A stretch of DNA of 64,000 nucleotides from Caenorhabditis elegans (GCF_000002985.6 NC_003283.11:7068001-7132000), one strand, 5' to 3'; positions 38,801 through 50,896 are shown, numbered from the stretch's first letter. Notes: generated by a model from the letters alone, not told the origin. Translations and numbers: made by a program.

Positions 38801-41800
38801 TCCTTGTGTGCATGTGTTTCCTCGTAAGCATGTATGGAGCAGCACATCCAACCGAAGGGCAGGCCTTCTTCGTTTTCTCGCCTCGTCTACCTCGAAATTG
38901 GCATTGCGCAAAGCGCGTCAGACCCCGCCTTGTCGACTAGAAACGAAGAAGTCTCCGCCTACTTCTCACGTCCTCCACGTCAACGCGACCGACTGACTGA
39001 CGACGCACCGGCTCAACCCAAACAGGCAATACTTGCTCACTGGAGCACTTGGCTGGTTCGAATTTGTGTGTGAGCGTTCCTAGGGAGAGTGGAACAGGGT
39101 CTCTCACAGTTTGTCGGGATGCCCGATGACCTCCCAGTTCACCAAGCTCTTCTCGTTTATTCTTGCCAACGTTCATGATCCTGCGGCACCAGAAGATGCA
39201 GGTATGCACTTTTATTAGTGGAAAATATTTTTTTGAAATTGATTCCAAGGAAATTGATTCAATTATGTTAAAATTCGATTTCATGAATGCCTCTTCAAGA
39301 TCAAACCCTCGCCGGTTTGTATGAAAAAAAAAACAACAAAACAAACTGATTTAAATAAAAATTGAGAACGCTTGTTGCATCGTTCCTTTTGCATCGTTCC
39401 TTTTAAAATTCAAATTTAACTGTTCAAATATCTTAGGAAATCAAAAAAGTTCAGTCTCACTGATTAGTGTTATTGAAAAGGATGCTTATACTTTTGTAGT
39501 TGAGGTGTTTTTAAAACAAATAAAATGTAAATCACGTATTTGTGAGAGTATGCCTATGCCTACTGTTTTGCACTTTGGTACATCATTAGGTGGGACAAAA
39601 ATAAAAACGAAATAATTTAACATTAAATATTGATGAAATTAACTGAAAAATCTGAACATTACGATTCGTGTCAACCACCACAAACACCAACTTATTCAAT
39701 GATTTCAAAAGAAAAGCGCGGGGTGGTCACCTTAAGGTAAATAAGTCAGGAAAATATCAAAAGACACTGAAACAAAACACTGCAACGCCGTCCATCGTCC
39801 ATTCTCTCGTCCTCTCTATTGCGTGTCATCCGTTTATAAATCCGCTAATCTTCATCTCGTTCCTATCTACATATCAACAGAGAAATGCCTTCTTCCAGTA
39901 GTGTCATATTTTCTTCTTAGAATCGTAGTAATAACTGCTCCTTTTAAGTGCTTTGGCTCTCTTTCACTTCAAATCATCATCATCTCAAATCAGTCAAATT
40001 TGAGAGAATAAACGATTTAAGAAGATGATGATGATGATGATGAGGTGCCAAGAACGCATCAATCTCAAAATTGTGACAAGTGTCCGCGTGTTCCGTCATT
40101 TGAGCATCATTTTTCTTTGTTTTCTTGTCATTTGAAATCGAGACATTACTTTTTTCTGAATTTTTTTTATAATAAAACCTTCCTGATTTTTCGATAGACT
40201 GAATTAGTTCCTTTTAACTTATTTCTTTTTTACGAAGCTAATAAAAACCCCTTGTAAAAACGAAAAAAAAATGTCAAGCTAATCAAGAAATAGTGCATTT
40301 TAACTTATTTTTAGCAGTGTATAAAAGTTTTGCAAAACACAATTAAACATTTTTTTACATTAATAAAACTAGAAACTAGAAACTAAAAAAATTGGAAAAA
40401 ACTATTTTTTGGAAAAAAACTCAAAAATAAGTATTTCATTATTTACTGTTACTTTTAAATTCCTTTTCTTTTTGATACAATTTTTGAAATATTTTATTTA
40501 GAAAAAAATCCTCTAAATTTTTTTAAACTAAAACCACTGAGAAAATTAACAATAAAAGTTGAATTTAAAATTTTTTTCAGCAGATTAATCGAATTTTCAA
40601 TTAAAAAAAAAGTTTATAAATTTTTGGAATTTTTTGGTTATTTAATACAATAATTTAGCTTACTATTAAATAAATAAAAGTTTTATTTTTGATGGTTTTT
40701 TTTAACTTTTTATTAGTTTTTCAATTTTTAAAAATTAATTGTTTACAATTATCGAAAGAAAATATATTTGAAAAAACCAAAATTCTTCTACATTTTCTCT
40801 TTAATATCAATTTTTAAACAAAAAATTTAGAAATAATGAGTTTCTAATATCAGTAATTTGTATCCTCAAGTTGCTAAAAATGAACTCTTTATGTGTTCCA
40901 CTTTCCAATTCACATCAAAGATGAATTACTGATACTCTGGCTCAGTTGTGCAGAGCAACCGGAACTTTGAGCGGAACTCGTCCAACAATAGGCATCGCCC
41001 TCCGGCAGCACATCGTCTCTATTCGTCCTGAGTCGTTTAGCTCACCCCAAGAACTCTCAGTTCTAATTCTTTTCCATATCTTATCTAGTACGTCGTTTCT
41101 TCAAAAAGAAGAACCCATTCGATAGAGGAGTCCCCAGATTGTCTTATTCTGTGTGGCGCCATCGCTCAGTGCAGAAGTGAACAAAAAAGACACGCAAAGA
41201 TGCTTTCAAGACTTGTCACTCATCCATAGACCAGCCAGGCTGCCCTTCCATATCCTCCCGTTTGGACCACTTCTTCCCATTCGTCTTGGAAATATTTTTC
41301 TTCAGGACAATCACTCACTTTTTTTTTCATTTTCCTATTTCTTCTACTTCTACTTCTGCTCCTTATTCTTTTTATTTCTCGTATTTTTGGTGTTGCATTC
41401 CATCTCATTCTGCCCTTGCACTCCGCAGCCTTCAACAATCAAGTTATTCGGGGCGACCCCAGCAGTTATTTGGTGGTGTCGTGCCCGCATTTTGCTCTTT
41501 TCTAAAAGTGGAACCGAGCCTACATTTGGCTGATGGATGGCGGCCGATGTTTTGCAAATTGTCTCTTATCTTCTTGCTAATGTATCGGATTTCAATTCGG
41601 GTAAGTTTTGACTCAAAATCTGATTTTTCTCTGGTGGCTCCTGGGAACTATTCATCTTCGTTAAGATACGAAATTCGCTTCAAGGTTCTAAATTCCTCCT
41701 GAAGGCTTACTGGGTAAAAATAGAATCAGGGTAGGCTTACAGTAGATTTCATGTTTTGTATGCAAATTGTAAAGTGAATAAACACATTCATGTTAAACAA

Positions 41801-44800
41801 TGTCCATAAAACTGCACAGAGGTCGTGTGGAAGAGGAATGACGTCACAATTGGTGGTCGCAGCCTCGTCGGGCGGTGTGAGCTGTTGTACAGTGACTAGG
41901 GGTGGCGATACAATAGGTCGACCTTTCGGCAGCCCTATCATTGACTTATTTTTTTGTTGAAACTTTTGAAAAGTTGATCTTATAATTTTGGAAAATATAT
42001 TTTTTAATTTCAAACTGAAAATCATTAATTAAAATTTATAATAGAGTTCATTCCAGTCTTAAAATTTTTGATAATTTTTGAAGCCTAAAATGAGTGGATT
42101 TTTTTTCGATGTTGGATCTCTAACTTTTAATATGCACTTTTTGAATGATAACTCGTTTTTCCGCTTCGGAAATTGAATTTATTTTTGATATTATGGGAAA
42201 AATACAAGGTCAACAAGTTACTGAAAAAACTTATTTTTAAGAACAATTTCGCATAATATTATATAGGTTCCAATTTTTGTTCTCTTCTTCCCTTTCCTAT
42301 CATCTATTCTCTAATTAGATTAGGTCACCAAGAACCCAAAATCCGTCAGTACCCTTATAAGAAAATTGATTTCATGCTCAGACGAATTTATCTGAAATGG
42401 AGCACGAATAGCTAATGAGGTCAAGATTTTTGAGTCACGATTTCAAACTTTCAACTTTCGAAACTTTGTAAAACAAAAAAAAGGTTGAAGCATCTCATTT
42501 CGAATTGAAATTCAAATTTACTCTTCTCCTTCTGCAACCGTTTTAGAAGATACGGCTCACGGTGGCGTGTGCTCTCTCTCTGTCTCGGAAACGTCCCAAA
42601 AACAAGTTTATCTGTCCATCTCTCTTTCTCCTCAATATTAGTTTTGGCGCCCGCTTTTGCCCGAGTTTCTAGCACCAACACAAGGAGAATTCCCTACGGG
42701 GGATCGTGAATCTTGCACGGACACAGGAAACTTATTCGTGTCTCTTGGAGACCTCCCCTCCCATCCTCACAACAATGTGTTGTATGCACCAGAAGAACAA
42801 CAGAAGGCTAAAAAAAGAGAAATGAAAGACCCTGTCATGATGAATATGTACCGGAAGTTTACAAAAATAATGGCCTACGGGCCTTCACTGATGGTGGTGG
42901 CTTCTTCGCGCTATACAATTTCCTCACTCATTCATCATCAAGTGAAGTGTATAAATTGGCGAGTAGCTGGATTTTTTGGAATGTTCAAAACAAATGGATA
43001 TCGGGAACTTTTTGTTCGGAATTTTAAATTACTAAAAAACAAATTTTACGTAATTTTCAAAATGCAAACAAGCATCGCTAACTCCAATTTTGTCGGCCGT
43101 ATGCCGTAAATCATAAATACATTGCTCCGAAGAAAAACCAAAGTTTTTACGAATTTTGTCATTGCAAAATAATTACTGCCTACAACTTTAATTGACCTAA
43201 AAATCCGGCGGAACCATTCACTTTTACTTCCTGTCCCCGTTTTTTTATTTGCGATTTCTTCAAAATTCAAAAAAAATACACAGAAACTTCATAAGTGCCG
43301 TTTTCCACGTATCGTTGTGGTAATCATTTCAACATCTTTAGAAGAGCATTTCCTTTTTCCTTCTATTGAATAACTCTCACTCTTTTGATTCTATCCTTCT
43401 GACAAGGAGTGACTGAAGCCGCCGCCCGCGCCGCAGTAACTCGTTTTGCCATTGAAGGTACACGTTGTGTCTGAGCTCTCTTAGCCTCTGTACACTGTCT
43501 AAATCCCGAAATTTTGACCCGACAGTTATTAGATTTGATTGTTGTATGTGAAAAGAAAAAAAACGACGAAAAAAGGGAAAGTGAGAGAAAGAGAAAAAAT
43601 TGCAGGGATTTGAGAAGTGGGAAATGTGAGAGAGATAGACATATAGAGTGCGATGAGCAGTTTAAGAAACAGATGAGCTCAAAAAAATTAAACAGAATGA
43701 ATATATAATTAAAATTTGTTTAAAAAAAAAGATAGACGTGGTTTTAAATAAATTTTGGAAAAATAATTGCATTTCTGTTAATTTTGAACTAAAAATTAAA
43801 ATTCAATTTTTTTTTGTTAAAAATATTTATTAAAAATTTGGAATCTCGTGCACCATAGGCACTTTTTATTTGTGTTAAAAAATAATATTTTTTCGTAGTT
43901 TTTTGCCAAAAATTTTTAACTTTTCAAGTCGATAACTTATAAGCTTTTCTTCATGTCCAGACTGAAATGTTCCAATTTTCTGTTCACAATAGTTCAATCT
44001 AGAACATATCAGCATTTCATTTTTTCAATAACTTCATAAGCTTTGAAAAATGTCCAGACGTAATCAAAACTCTTCGTAAATCTTCTGATCTTCATGATCA
44101 TCAGTGCATTAGAACTTTTTGTCCGCCAAACCTAAATTTTTCTAATAGTAAGCGTTTTATCTGGATGATTTCTGATGTTTGAGGGGTTCTTTACAACCAA
44201 ACACTTCAATTCTTGTCTCTTTTTTCTCTCCAAAAACCTAAAATCCACGTCATCCGTTTGTTAATCGGGATATCTTCTTTTCCAACATTTCAAGAAATTA
44301 ACGATATCGTAAAACTCAGGGTATTCATTGAAAAAGGAGTTTTTGGTTTGCACTCTTAACCCACAAAAAAGGCAATTGAATTCAGTGTGAAAAGCTATAA
44401 AACTGCAATTTCGTGCATCGTCTGTTGATCCGTTTCTCATCCTCTCGGAATAGCTTCCTCTTTTTTCCACATTTTCTAAATTAAACGCCACTATTCCGGT
44501 CATAAATCTCATGAGTTTTACGTATCGACAATTGCGCGCAGGGACTTTTCTTTAAAGAAATACTCGAATAAATTGACATAAATGTTGAAGAAAAAAATGG
44601 AGAAGAGAATGGTGAAGTGCGAAGTGGGTGCTCGAGAAGCTTCTGAGACGAGCACCACTCGAATATACAAGGGGAGAACAATCGGTCAGAGACCAATGAG
44701 GGAAAAGTACAGTGAAAAGGACAAAATATAGAGTTTCAGAATTTATCGGCCTTAATAAAAGGACACAAAAATTTTTGAAAAATGACTTAAAGCTGTAATT

Positions 44801-46245
44801 ACTAAAATTTGTGAGACTATTGTAAAAGAGAAACATAACTAACTAAACGTTTAATTCTATCTCCTAATATTATTTTTTCAGCACTACGTCTACCATGTTA
44901 CTCCTGCATGAGCCCATACTTAGAAGACCACTATCCATACATATCACACTTGTACCGGAAACCACTTTCTTTCGACACTCATTGCGATAAACATAGGTAT
45001 GCCTTCTATTCGAACAAATGTTCTATTGAAGACTTCTCTTTTTCAGTCTAGAAACAAGTTATCTCTACTCAAAGAACTGTTCCGATATGTGTGTTACTCT
45101 TAGGATCAACGATGTTGTTGGGGGTATGGAATATTTAAACTTTAAAAATGTAGATTTCATTATGAACAACTGTGATTTTAGGGAGGCGGCGACACGGTTA
45201 CATGCGGGGTTGCTTATCGGATTTGCATGGTTACAATCACTCATTGATTCGAACGTTGGCTGAAAGGCAGGGATGCTTGGGTGAGTTTTATGAATTTTGA
45301 TACATTTTGAGATAAAAATTATAACAGTTTTCCGTTAAAAATTTCACAAATAAAACAAAGTTCCGGATTGAAAAATATTAATTTTTTTAATTTTTAAAAC
45401 GAATAAAAAACAGTGTTCAAAATCTTCTTCGGAAAATTTTAAAATATTGAAAGCATTGAAATAAAACAAAATAAACATTTCTGTAATCGAAAATAAGAAA
45501 TACAATTTTTCAAAATAGTAACGAACTGATGCATAGTCTTACTTCAAAAATTTGCATTATGTTAAATCAAAATTTTCAAAATTTTCAAAAGTCAAAACTG
45601 CCAAATTGTATAATTACAGGAACCTGACTCCAATGCAATTTACAGAAAAAAAATGGTGAAAACACATATGGGGATTATTTTTTTATTAATGCTTATCTGA
45701 TTGTCTTCAGATTTATATTTAAAAAAGTTTAAGATTCTTTTCTTATAGTTTGATATTCAACTTTTCATTGATATCTTCAACACCAACCAAAACATATTTT
45801 TGAAACGGTAGCAATGCAGCACTAATAGAAAAAATATTTATCTACGAAAAATTTTCAGGTTTAAATTTATATTCCAGTTGAAAATCCATCGCAAAAACCA
45901 ACATTGAAACTTTTACCAGAATAACATTAGAACAATTGGGATAACTATCAAGATCTAATAAAGATAATATTTTGACTATTTTTTGAGTTTTTTGAGTTTT
46001 TGTAGAGTTTTTGAGTCTCCCTTTAAAATATTCAATTCATTTGCATAAACTTACTCCTCAAATTTTCAAAAATTTCAGACACAACAGCTCGTGAGCTCTT
46101 CCTTCCAACTGCTCAACGCCAAGAACTCGAACCATCGCGTCTTTCACTTTGTGCATGCCATAACAATCTGTGCAATTTCTCCGTGTCGCCGCCTTGTTTC
46201 TTTATTTTTCTCTTTGTAATTCTTGTCATTTTCCTAATGCGTTGA
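35697..46245 (+). CDS. odr-2: Ly-6/uPAR-like GPI-type neuronal protein with alternative first exons
   Basis: ODR-2 is a Ly-6-superfamily membrane-linked protein needed for odorant responses. Shared exons are 44882-44996, 45047-45123, 45182-45280 and 46079-46245. They encode a cysteine-rich extracellular domain opening LPCYSCMSPYLEDHY, then KNCSDMCVTLR, MRGCLSDL, RQGCL, the Ly-6 signature CACHNNLCNF and a hydrophobic tail (FFIFLFVILVIFLMR) fitting a GPI signal. The first shared exon needs a phase-1 donor. Three upstream exons supply one: 35697-35844 (201-aa product), 39126-39201 (177 aa) and 41537-41600 (173 aa). odr-2 is known to have alternative 5' exons and to neighbour the LysM chitinase gene, which supports the name. 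The shared exons are near certain; use of each first exon needs cDNA. Confidence 0.88.
39126..39201 (+). other. odr-2: Candidate odr-2 first coding exon B
   Basis: Begins MTSQFTKLFSFILANVHD and ends EDAG|GTATGC in phase 1, compatible with the shared exon. It lies downstream of an unusually GC-rich 400-bp island (38740-39120), which may be its promoter or 5' UTR. It has only a short hydrophobic stretch, not a classical signal peptide. Confidence 0.6.
40024..40042. repeat. GAT microsatellite
   Basis: Six uninterrupted GAT units inside the odr-2 first-intron region. Confidence 0.9.
41537..41600 (+). other. odr-2: Candidate odr-2 first coding exon C
   Basis: Begins MAADVLQIVSYLLANVSD and ends TTCG|GTAAGT-like in phase 1 (exon ends ATTCGG, donor GTAAGT). 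It shares the LANVxD pattern with candidate exon B. A different frame of the same exon from the ATG at 41547 would give a strong signal peptide, but its phase-0 end would hit a stop in the shared exon. GC-richer sequence at 40930-41110 may be the promoter. Confidence 0.55.
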
Positions 46246-46659
46246 TATGGTCATCAACCAACCGATTCCAAACGTTTCTTTCATTTTTTCTCAACGAACA
46301 ATACAAAATTTCGTTGGGATTTTTAAATCTTCTTCTTTGAAATCAAACCGATCCACTTTTAAATGTTACGGGTTTTTCACCACGTTTTGCCTCTATTCAA
46401 GTTTTTCTCTTGTGTTTCATGAATAAATCGTAGCATAAAAATAATTGTTTATCCTGTTGAGCATTTCCATACGGAAGCGCCAAGGTACCAAACAAATAAA
46501 ATGTTTTTAAAGCATTTTTTAACAATATGTTGTTAATATTTAACTGTTCCTGTACATATCTCTGAAACATTTTTTAAAATTTAATCAGTAGTAATAAAAA
46601 TATATTGGTAAATATTATGTATAAATTCATAACCTTCCTGAACAGTAAGTAGAAAACAA
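46246..46659. other. odr-2 3' UTR and tail-to-tail spacer
   Basis: Contains an AATAAA-type signal (GAATAAATCG) near 46421 that would suit odr-2 polyadenylation. The spacer then meets the 3' end of the minus-strand chemoreceptor remnant. Confidence 0.5.
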
Positions 46660-46743
46660 AAAGATCTTTATTCAAAGCTCAAAATAGTTATTGGTTGACA
46701 GAAGCAACTCTAGTAACACTAACTTCCTTCCGTCTAACGATTA

Positions 46744-47749
46744 TCATTACTTATATATAAAAAAATATTGTGGGTCTGTCCATAGTTTGTAGTCTGTGAC
46801 GTCACACTTTTCAGAGACAATGTGTTTCAGGCATTTGAAGTTATTATGGGTTGGGGTTAATGGTGGGATATGGTCGGGGTACTGTAGTAGTACTGTAGAG
46901 GTACTGTAGGGTTACTGTAGGATTACTGTAGTTTGGGAAAAATTGACTTTTCGTCTGTTGAAAGGATATTAGAAAAATCGTATTGTTCTACAACCTTCAG
47001 TAAATTTTGAGAAAATGCTGGAATGTTCTAGAACCTTCTGGAAAGTTCAAGAGAATTCTGGAATGTTCTAGAACCTTCTGGAAATTTTGAGAAAATTCTG
47101 GAATGTTCTAGAACCTTCTAGAAATTCTCAGAAAATGCTGAAATGTTCTAGAACCTTCTGGAAAGTTTTGGAATATTCTGGAATATTCTAGAACCTTCAA
47201 GAAAATTCGAGAAAATTCTGGGATGTTCTAGAACTTTCTGGAAAAATCGGGAGAGTTCGAGACATTTCACGAAATTTCTGGAAAATTCTAGACTGTTCCA
47301 GAACATTCTGGAAAATTTGAGAGAATTACTGTAGAAGTAATGTAGGATTACTGTAGGATTACTGTAGTTTGGAAAAATTGATTTTTCACCTTTTGAAGGG
47401 ATATTGGTTTGAGGTTAGTGGAAGGTTATGGTCGGGGTACTGTAATATTGCTGTAGGGATTCTCAAATTCAAGAAAAAGTGAGTTTTTGTCTTTTGACCT
47501 TCCTTGAAACTTTTACAACTTTCTAGAAAATTCATGAAAATTCTAGAGTAAAGCCTAGAAAAATCAGAAAACGTTCAGAAGTTCTAAAAAAATCTAGAAA
47601 ATTTAGTAAGCTACTAGAACTTTGTTGAAGGTCCGCAAAACCCCAGAATAAAAAATCCAACTTTACAAAAGTCTTAGTACTTGACAATTTTTTAAAATAA
47701 TTTAGCGTACGCCAGTCGGAGCACGCGCTGTGCGCGTGCGAACGGCTGG
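46744..47749. mobile_element. Non-autonomous Helitron
   Basis: Begins TC after a host A (GATTA|TCATTAC) and ends with a GC-rich hairpin (GCACGCG-CTG-TGCGCGTGC) eight bases before CTGG (CTRR type), followed by a host T. Host sequence on both sides aligns continuously to the intact receptor paralogue at 49376-49510, so the ends are defined by an empty-site comparison, with no target duplication. It has no Rep/helicase frame. The interior carries TACTGTAG-rich runs and a 40-bp satellite. Confidence 0.85.
46980..47324. repeat. 40-bp satellite of heat-shock-element pentamers
   Basis: Copies start at 46980, 47020, 47060, 47100, 47140, 47180 and 47220, exactly 40 bp apart, with degenerate copies after. 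The core GGAAT-GTTCT-AGAAC-CTTCT-GGAAA is five alternating nGAAn/nTTCn pentamers in perfect 5-bp register, the binding form for trimeric HSF-1. Flanking blocks (46876-46932, 47329-47370, 47433-47460) are runs of TACTGTAG variants. Confidence 0.9.
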
Positions 47750-48540
47750 TTTTTCTTATATCTTTGTTATAAACTACTTTGAAAAGACCACCAAACATTG
47801 CATTTAAATTGCTTTCATGATATCGATAGTGACATCGATGACGACAATAATCAAAAAAGAGAGTAATTTATCATTAGTTGGCTGGCGCTATAAATATTAT
47901 TGATAGTGGAAACAGTAGTTTTGTACCATCACTATAGTGGATATTGTTCTTTAAATTTGCCTCAACTGACCCAACAAAAATAATTTCGGCAAAAAAAAAC
48001 AGTTGGAATAATTGTGATTGCTTCTAATTTATTATTGTTAGTTAAAATGCTCGAGAAAAAATTATCCAGTAAAAAGTCTAAATAGTCTTATTACCTTATT
48101 AAAATTTCAAAAAAGAGATTTAGTTCAGTTTTCGTAAAACTGGAAACGATCATATTCAGCAAAATTGTTTGTATGTTGCGCAACTTACAAAACAATCATT
48201 GGAGTAATGTAGAGAAAATACACCGTAAGATAAATTGCATCAAAAAATGACTTGACAAGTGTCAGTATCATAAATGGGCTTAAAAGTGTTTCTGCTCGAA
48301 TTAAAATGACAGTTACACACCAGTTAAGGAACATCCCAAATAGGGAAATTGGGAACAAAGACATTCCAACAAATTGTGGCTCTTGCATATTTTTCTTGTT
48401 GAATTGAGAAATGAAAATTATTTATTAGTAGAATATATAAAAAATATATGGTCTATTAGTTTTTTCCCGAGCATATATAATTCATTGTCACACGAAAATC
48501 AGATAAGAAATAAGACAGAACACCAGCTGATTAGTCAGTT

Positions 48541-48755
48541 TAATTAAATTTTGGTAGCAGTAATTCTGTAGCGTTTCTTCCTTTTATGAAGTTTTCAATT
48601 CTGACGCCTTCCGCAGCGTGAATTGTACTTTAAAAAACATGGATCAATGGAAAACCACGTAGCCATTCTCGAAAAGTTTAGATGGAAAATAGTAAACTAT
48701 GATTTGAATTGACATAAAGAGTGTTTAGCCGAAATTTTGGAGAAAATACTTTTGA
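48541..48755 (-). pseudogene. Relic last exon of a second srx-type receptor
   Basis: Aligns along its length with the last exon of the gene at 51063-52268 (shared TGGTAGCAGTAATTCTGTAG near 48553 and 51080; shared TTGACATAAAGAGTGTTT near 48707) but has deletions and frame breaks. The rest of that copy is not recognisable between 48760 and 49389. With the remnant at 46660-48388 it shows that a two-gene block was duplicated in tandem and one copy decayed. Confidence 0.75.
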
Positions 48756-49389
48756 AAGCCATAATTGGTGGGGATGTCCTTCGGTTTGAATCTGGCTATG
48801 TGACCCATAATTTTTTTAACGGTTAACACCTCCATATTTTCAGCGTATACCTTTGCAGTTCTATGCATTGTTTACCGCTGCAACGAATGCGCGTATAATT
48901 TTTTTGAGAAAATGTTAAGATTTCCAACAGTGCCAATATCCGCGCTTTTGGCGTTTTTAAAGCTTGCTAACAGTCTTTTGAAAAATGGAGATCTGCGCTG
49001 GAAATGTTGCGGATAGTATTGACTAGGGAACCCAGTACACAGTTAAGGGTGGTAAAATGCCAAAATAACTGATAACGTAGTTTATGAGACACACTAGATT
49101 GTTTAAGATTGAAAAATCTGGTAGTGGAATCAACAATCCTATTATCTATTTTTCGAGAAAACGTTTGCGTGTTTAAAAACAATATTTTGTATTTTTTATA
49201 CCTTGAATTACCCTCATTTTTTGGATCAACTTATGTTTATCGACCCCATCCCAAAAAGAATCAGAAATTCAATTACGAGTAGTAAAAAAATTAAATGATA
49301 GATAATATTTCTTTCCTGAAAATTTTCCATCACCCGAACAATGAGTAGAAAACAAAAAAAAAACAATATTTATTCAGGGCTCAAATAAA

Positions 49390-50896
49390 TTATTTTTTTG
49401 TAGGAACAACTGTAGTTACACTTATCTCCTTCGGTTTCACAACTCTTCTTTTTATATCTGCGTTATAAACTATTGTGAGAAGACCATCAATCATTGCTAT
49501 CATAGCCCAACTAACCAGTGACATAAAGAACGCCACGTATCTGTTTGACATCATTTCAGGAACCATCAAGTAGGAAGTATAGCACATCAAATAGCAAAGA
49601 GCCTGACCTAGAGTCTGTAATTTTGAAACTAAGCGTTGGAGCAATTATTGATTGTTTTACTTGTTTTAGAAAATCGGTTTCCTTCTTAGTGTAATTCTCG
49701 GAGCGTTTTCCATTTCGATATTGCTTTCTCATTTTCTGGATTTTCAGAAGAGTTATGATATCGATAATAGCATCAGTAAAGACAACAACCAAGTTTTTCA
49801 AAAAGTCTACGTAATATGCGTACCAGGCGCATATTGTAATTGTGACATCGTAAAAGGAAACCCACGTTTCTGGACGATACTCCAAGCGGCACCCAACTAA
49901 AAATTTGTATTGTAATATTTTATTGACTTATCAAAATTAAAACTTACATCCAAATATAACAGTTGTCATCATTGTAAAAGAAAATATTGCAATAGCAGTG
50001 ATATAGATTTTTGTTGCGCATGGGCTGTAATTTAATTAGTTTCTTTTTCACATGCGTAAAGTAAGCTCAAAGTTTACCTGAAAATGTTCTTGTATGAAAA
50101 TGGAAAGAAAACTGCGATAAATCGATTGACAGAAGATAGAAAATGCGTGTGAATGGATATTTCATAGCAAACGATGAGCACGTACCCTGCCCAATGAGAG
50201 CAATATATCATTAATTGACTGGCGCTAAAAGTATTGTTTTGTTATGGGAAGAAGGGAGTGCAACAAAACTGGACGTGCGGGTTTTTTTGGATGCAAAAAG
50301 TCCTGCACACGTTTTTCGCCAGACAATGCTTTGTTGCGGATGCCTTCGTCTTCGTGTTCGAGTCAGGGCTCGCCGTTTTCTTTTTTACTCGGACACGAAG
50401 ACGAAGGCATCCGCAACCGGATTGTCTGGCGATATATCCAAAGTAGAGCGCGGAACCCGTGAGATATCCGGATATGATATTTTTCGGGGCCCAGAAAATG
50501 GTCATCAAAATAAGGGCGGGCCAAACTTGAAACCTGCCCAATTCTCAGATTTCGCATTTTCGCAACCCGGTAGAGGATCAGGTTTGAACAAAGTAAAACT
50601 CAACGCCCGGTGTTCTAGCCCTATTTTTGATCTATTATATGTTTTGAAAAAATTTATCATATTCAGATAATTTTTTTCATATTTTGCTCAACTTACAAAA
50701 TAATCATTGGAGTAATGTACAGAAAATAAACCGTAAGATAAATTGCATCAAAAAATGACTTCACGAGTGTCAGTATCATAAATGAGCTTAAAGTTGTTTT
50801 TTCTCGAATTAAAATGACAGTGACACACCAGTTGAGGGCCATTCCAAATAGTGAAATTGGGAACAAAGACATTCCAACAAACTGTGGATCTTGCAT
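49390..50896 (-). CDS. Seven-transmembrane chemoreceptor, srx type, 294 aa
   Basis: Rhodopsin-like nematode chemosensory receptor, expected in ciliary membranes of sensory neurons. Exons in transcript order: 50697-50896, 50078-50224, 49948-50024, 49661-49896, 49390-49614, all with consensus borders and matching phases. Hydrophobic segments are spread along the whole protein. Family landmarks: an early NWCVTVILIR (TM1/2), YITPMI at the end of exon 1, SSVNRFIAVFFPFSY after TM3, an extracellular Cys (FGCRLEY), KKETDFLKQ before TM6, and AMIDGLLTIVYNADIKRR after TM7. No defect seen. The first intron carries a palindromic repeat. Family could be srx or a close relative; the individual number is not assigned. 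Confidence 0.88.
50316..50432. repeat. Foldback repeat in an srx intron
   Basis: The left arm 50316-50362 (starts TCGCCAGACAATG, includes TTGCGGATGCCTTCGTC) and right arm 50388-50432 (ends GATTGTCTGGCGA) are near-perfect inverses, separated by a 25-bp loop. The sequence is GC-rich compared with its surroundings. It probably belongs to a longer MITE-like insertion in this 470-nt intron. Confidence 0.85.

Larger units (their letters stand above)
46660..48388 (-). pseudogene. Decayed srx-type chemoreceptor copy, split by a Helitron
   Basis: First exon 48189-48388 is intact and differs at only about 8 of 67 residues from the first exon of the gene at 49390-50896 (MQEPQFVGMSLFPISLFG versus MQDPQFVGMSLFPISLFG). 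The start of exon 2 is recognisable at about 47885 (CGCCAGCCAACTAATG). A direct jump from a TM4/5-region fragment (47820-47860) to the TM7 end (47750-47810) shows internal deletion. The C-terminal/3' segment at 46665-46743 lines up with 49376-49437 of the intact copy. The element at 46744-47749 separates the two C-terminal pieces. No functional receptor can be made. Confidence 0.85.

Noticed and set aside
38645-39344. Several overlapping open frames of 77-135 codons on both strands
   Set aside because: All six frames are open because of high GC. No frame has splice partners or a recognisable domain except the short exon at 39126-39201.
41547-41600. Signal-peptide frame starting MFCKLSLIFLL as the odr-2 N-terminus
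   Set aside because: It ends in phase 0 and would meet a stop ten codons into the shared exon. The overlapping frame from 41537 ends in phase 1.
41153-41702. Open frames of 126 and 146 codons
   Set aside because: Low-complexity Phe/Tyr/Ser translation of CT-rich DNA, with no domain. Only the small exon at 41537-41600 has splice logic.
50215-50670. 151-codon plus-strand open frame and its antisense partners
   Set aside because: They lie within a foldback repeat in a receptor intron. Both strands are open because the sequence is its own inverse.
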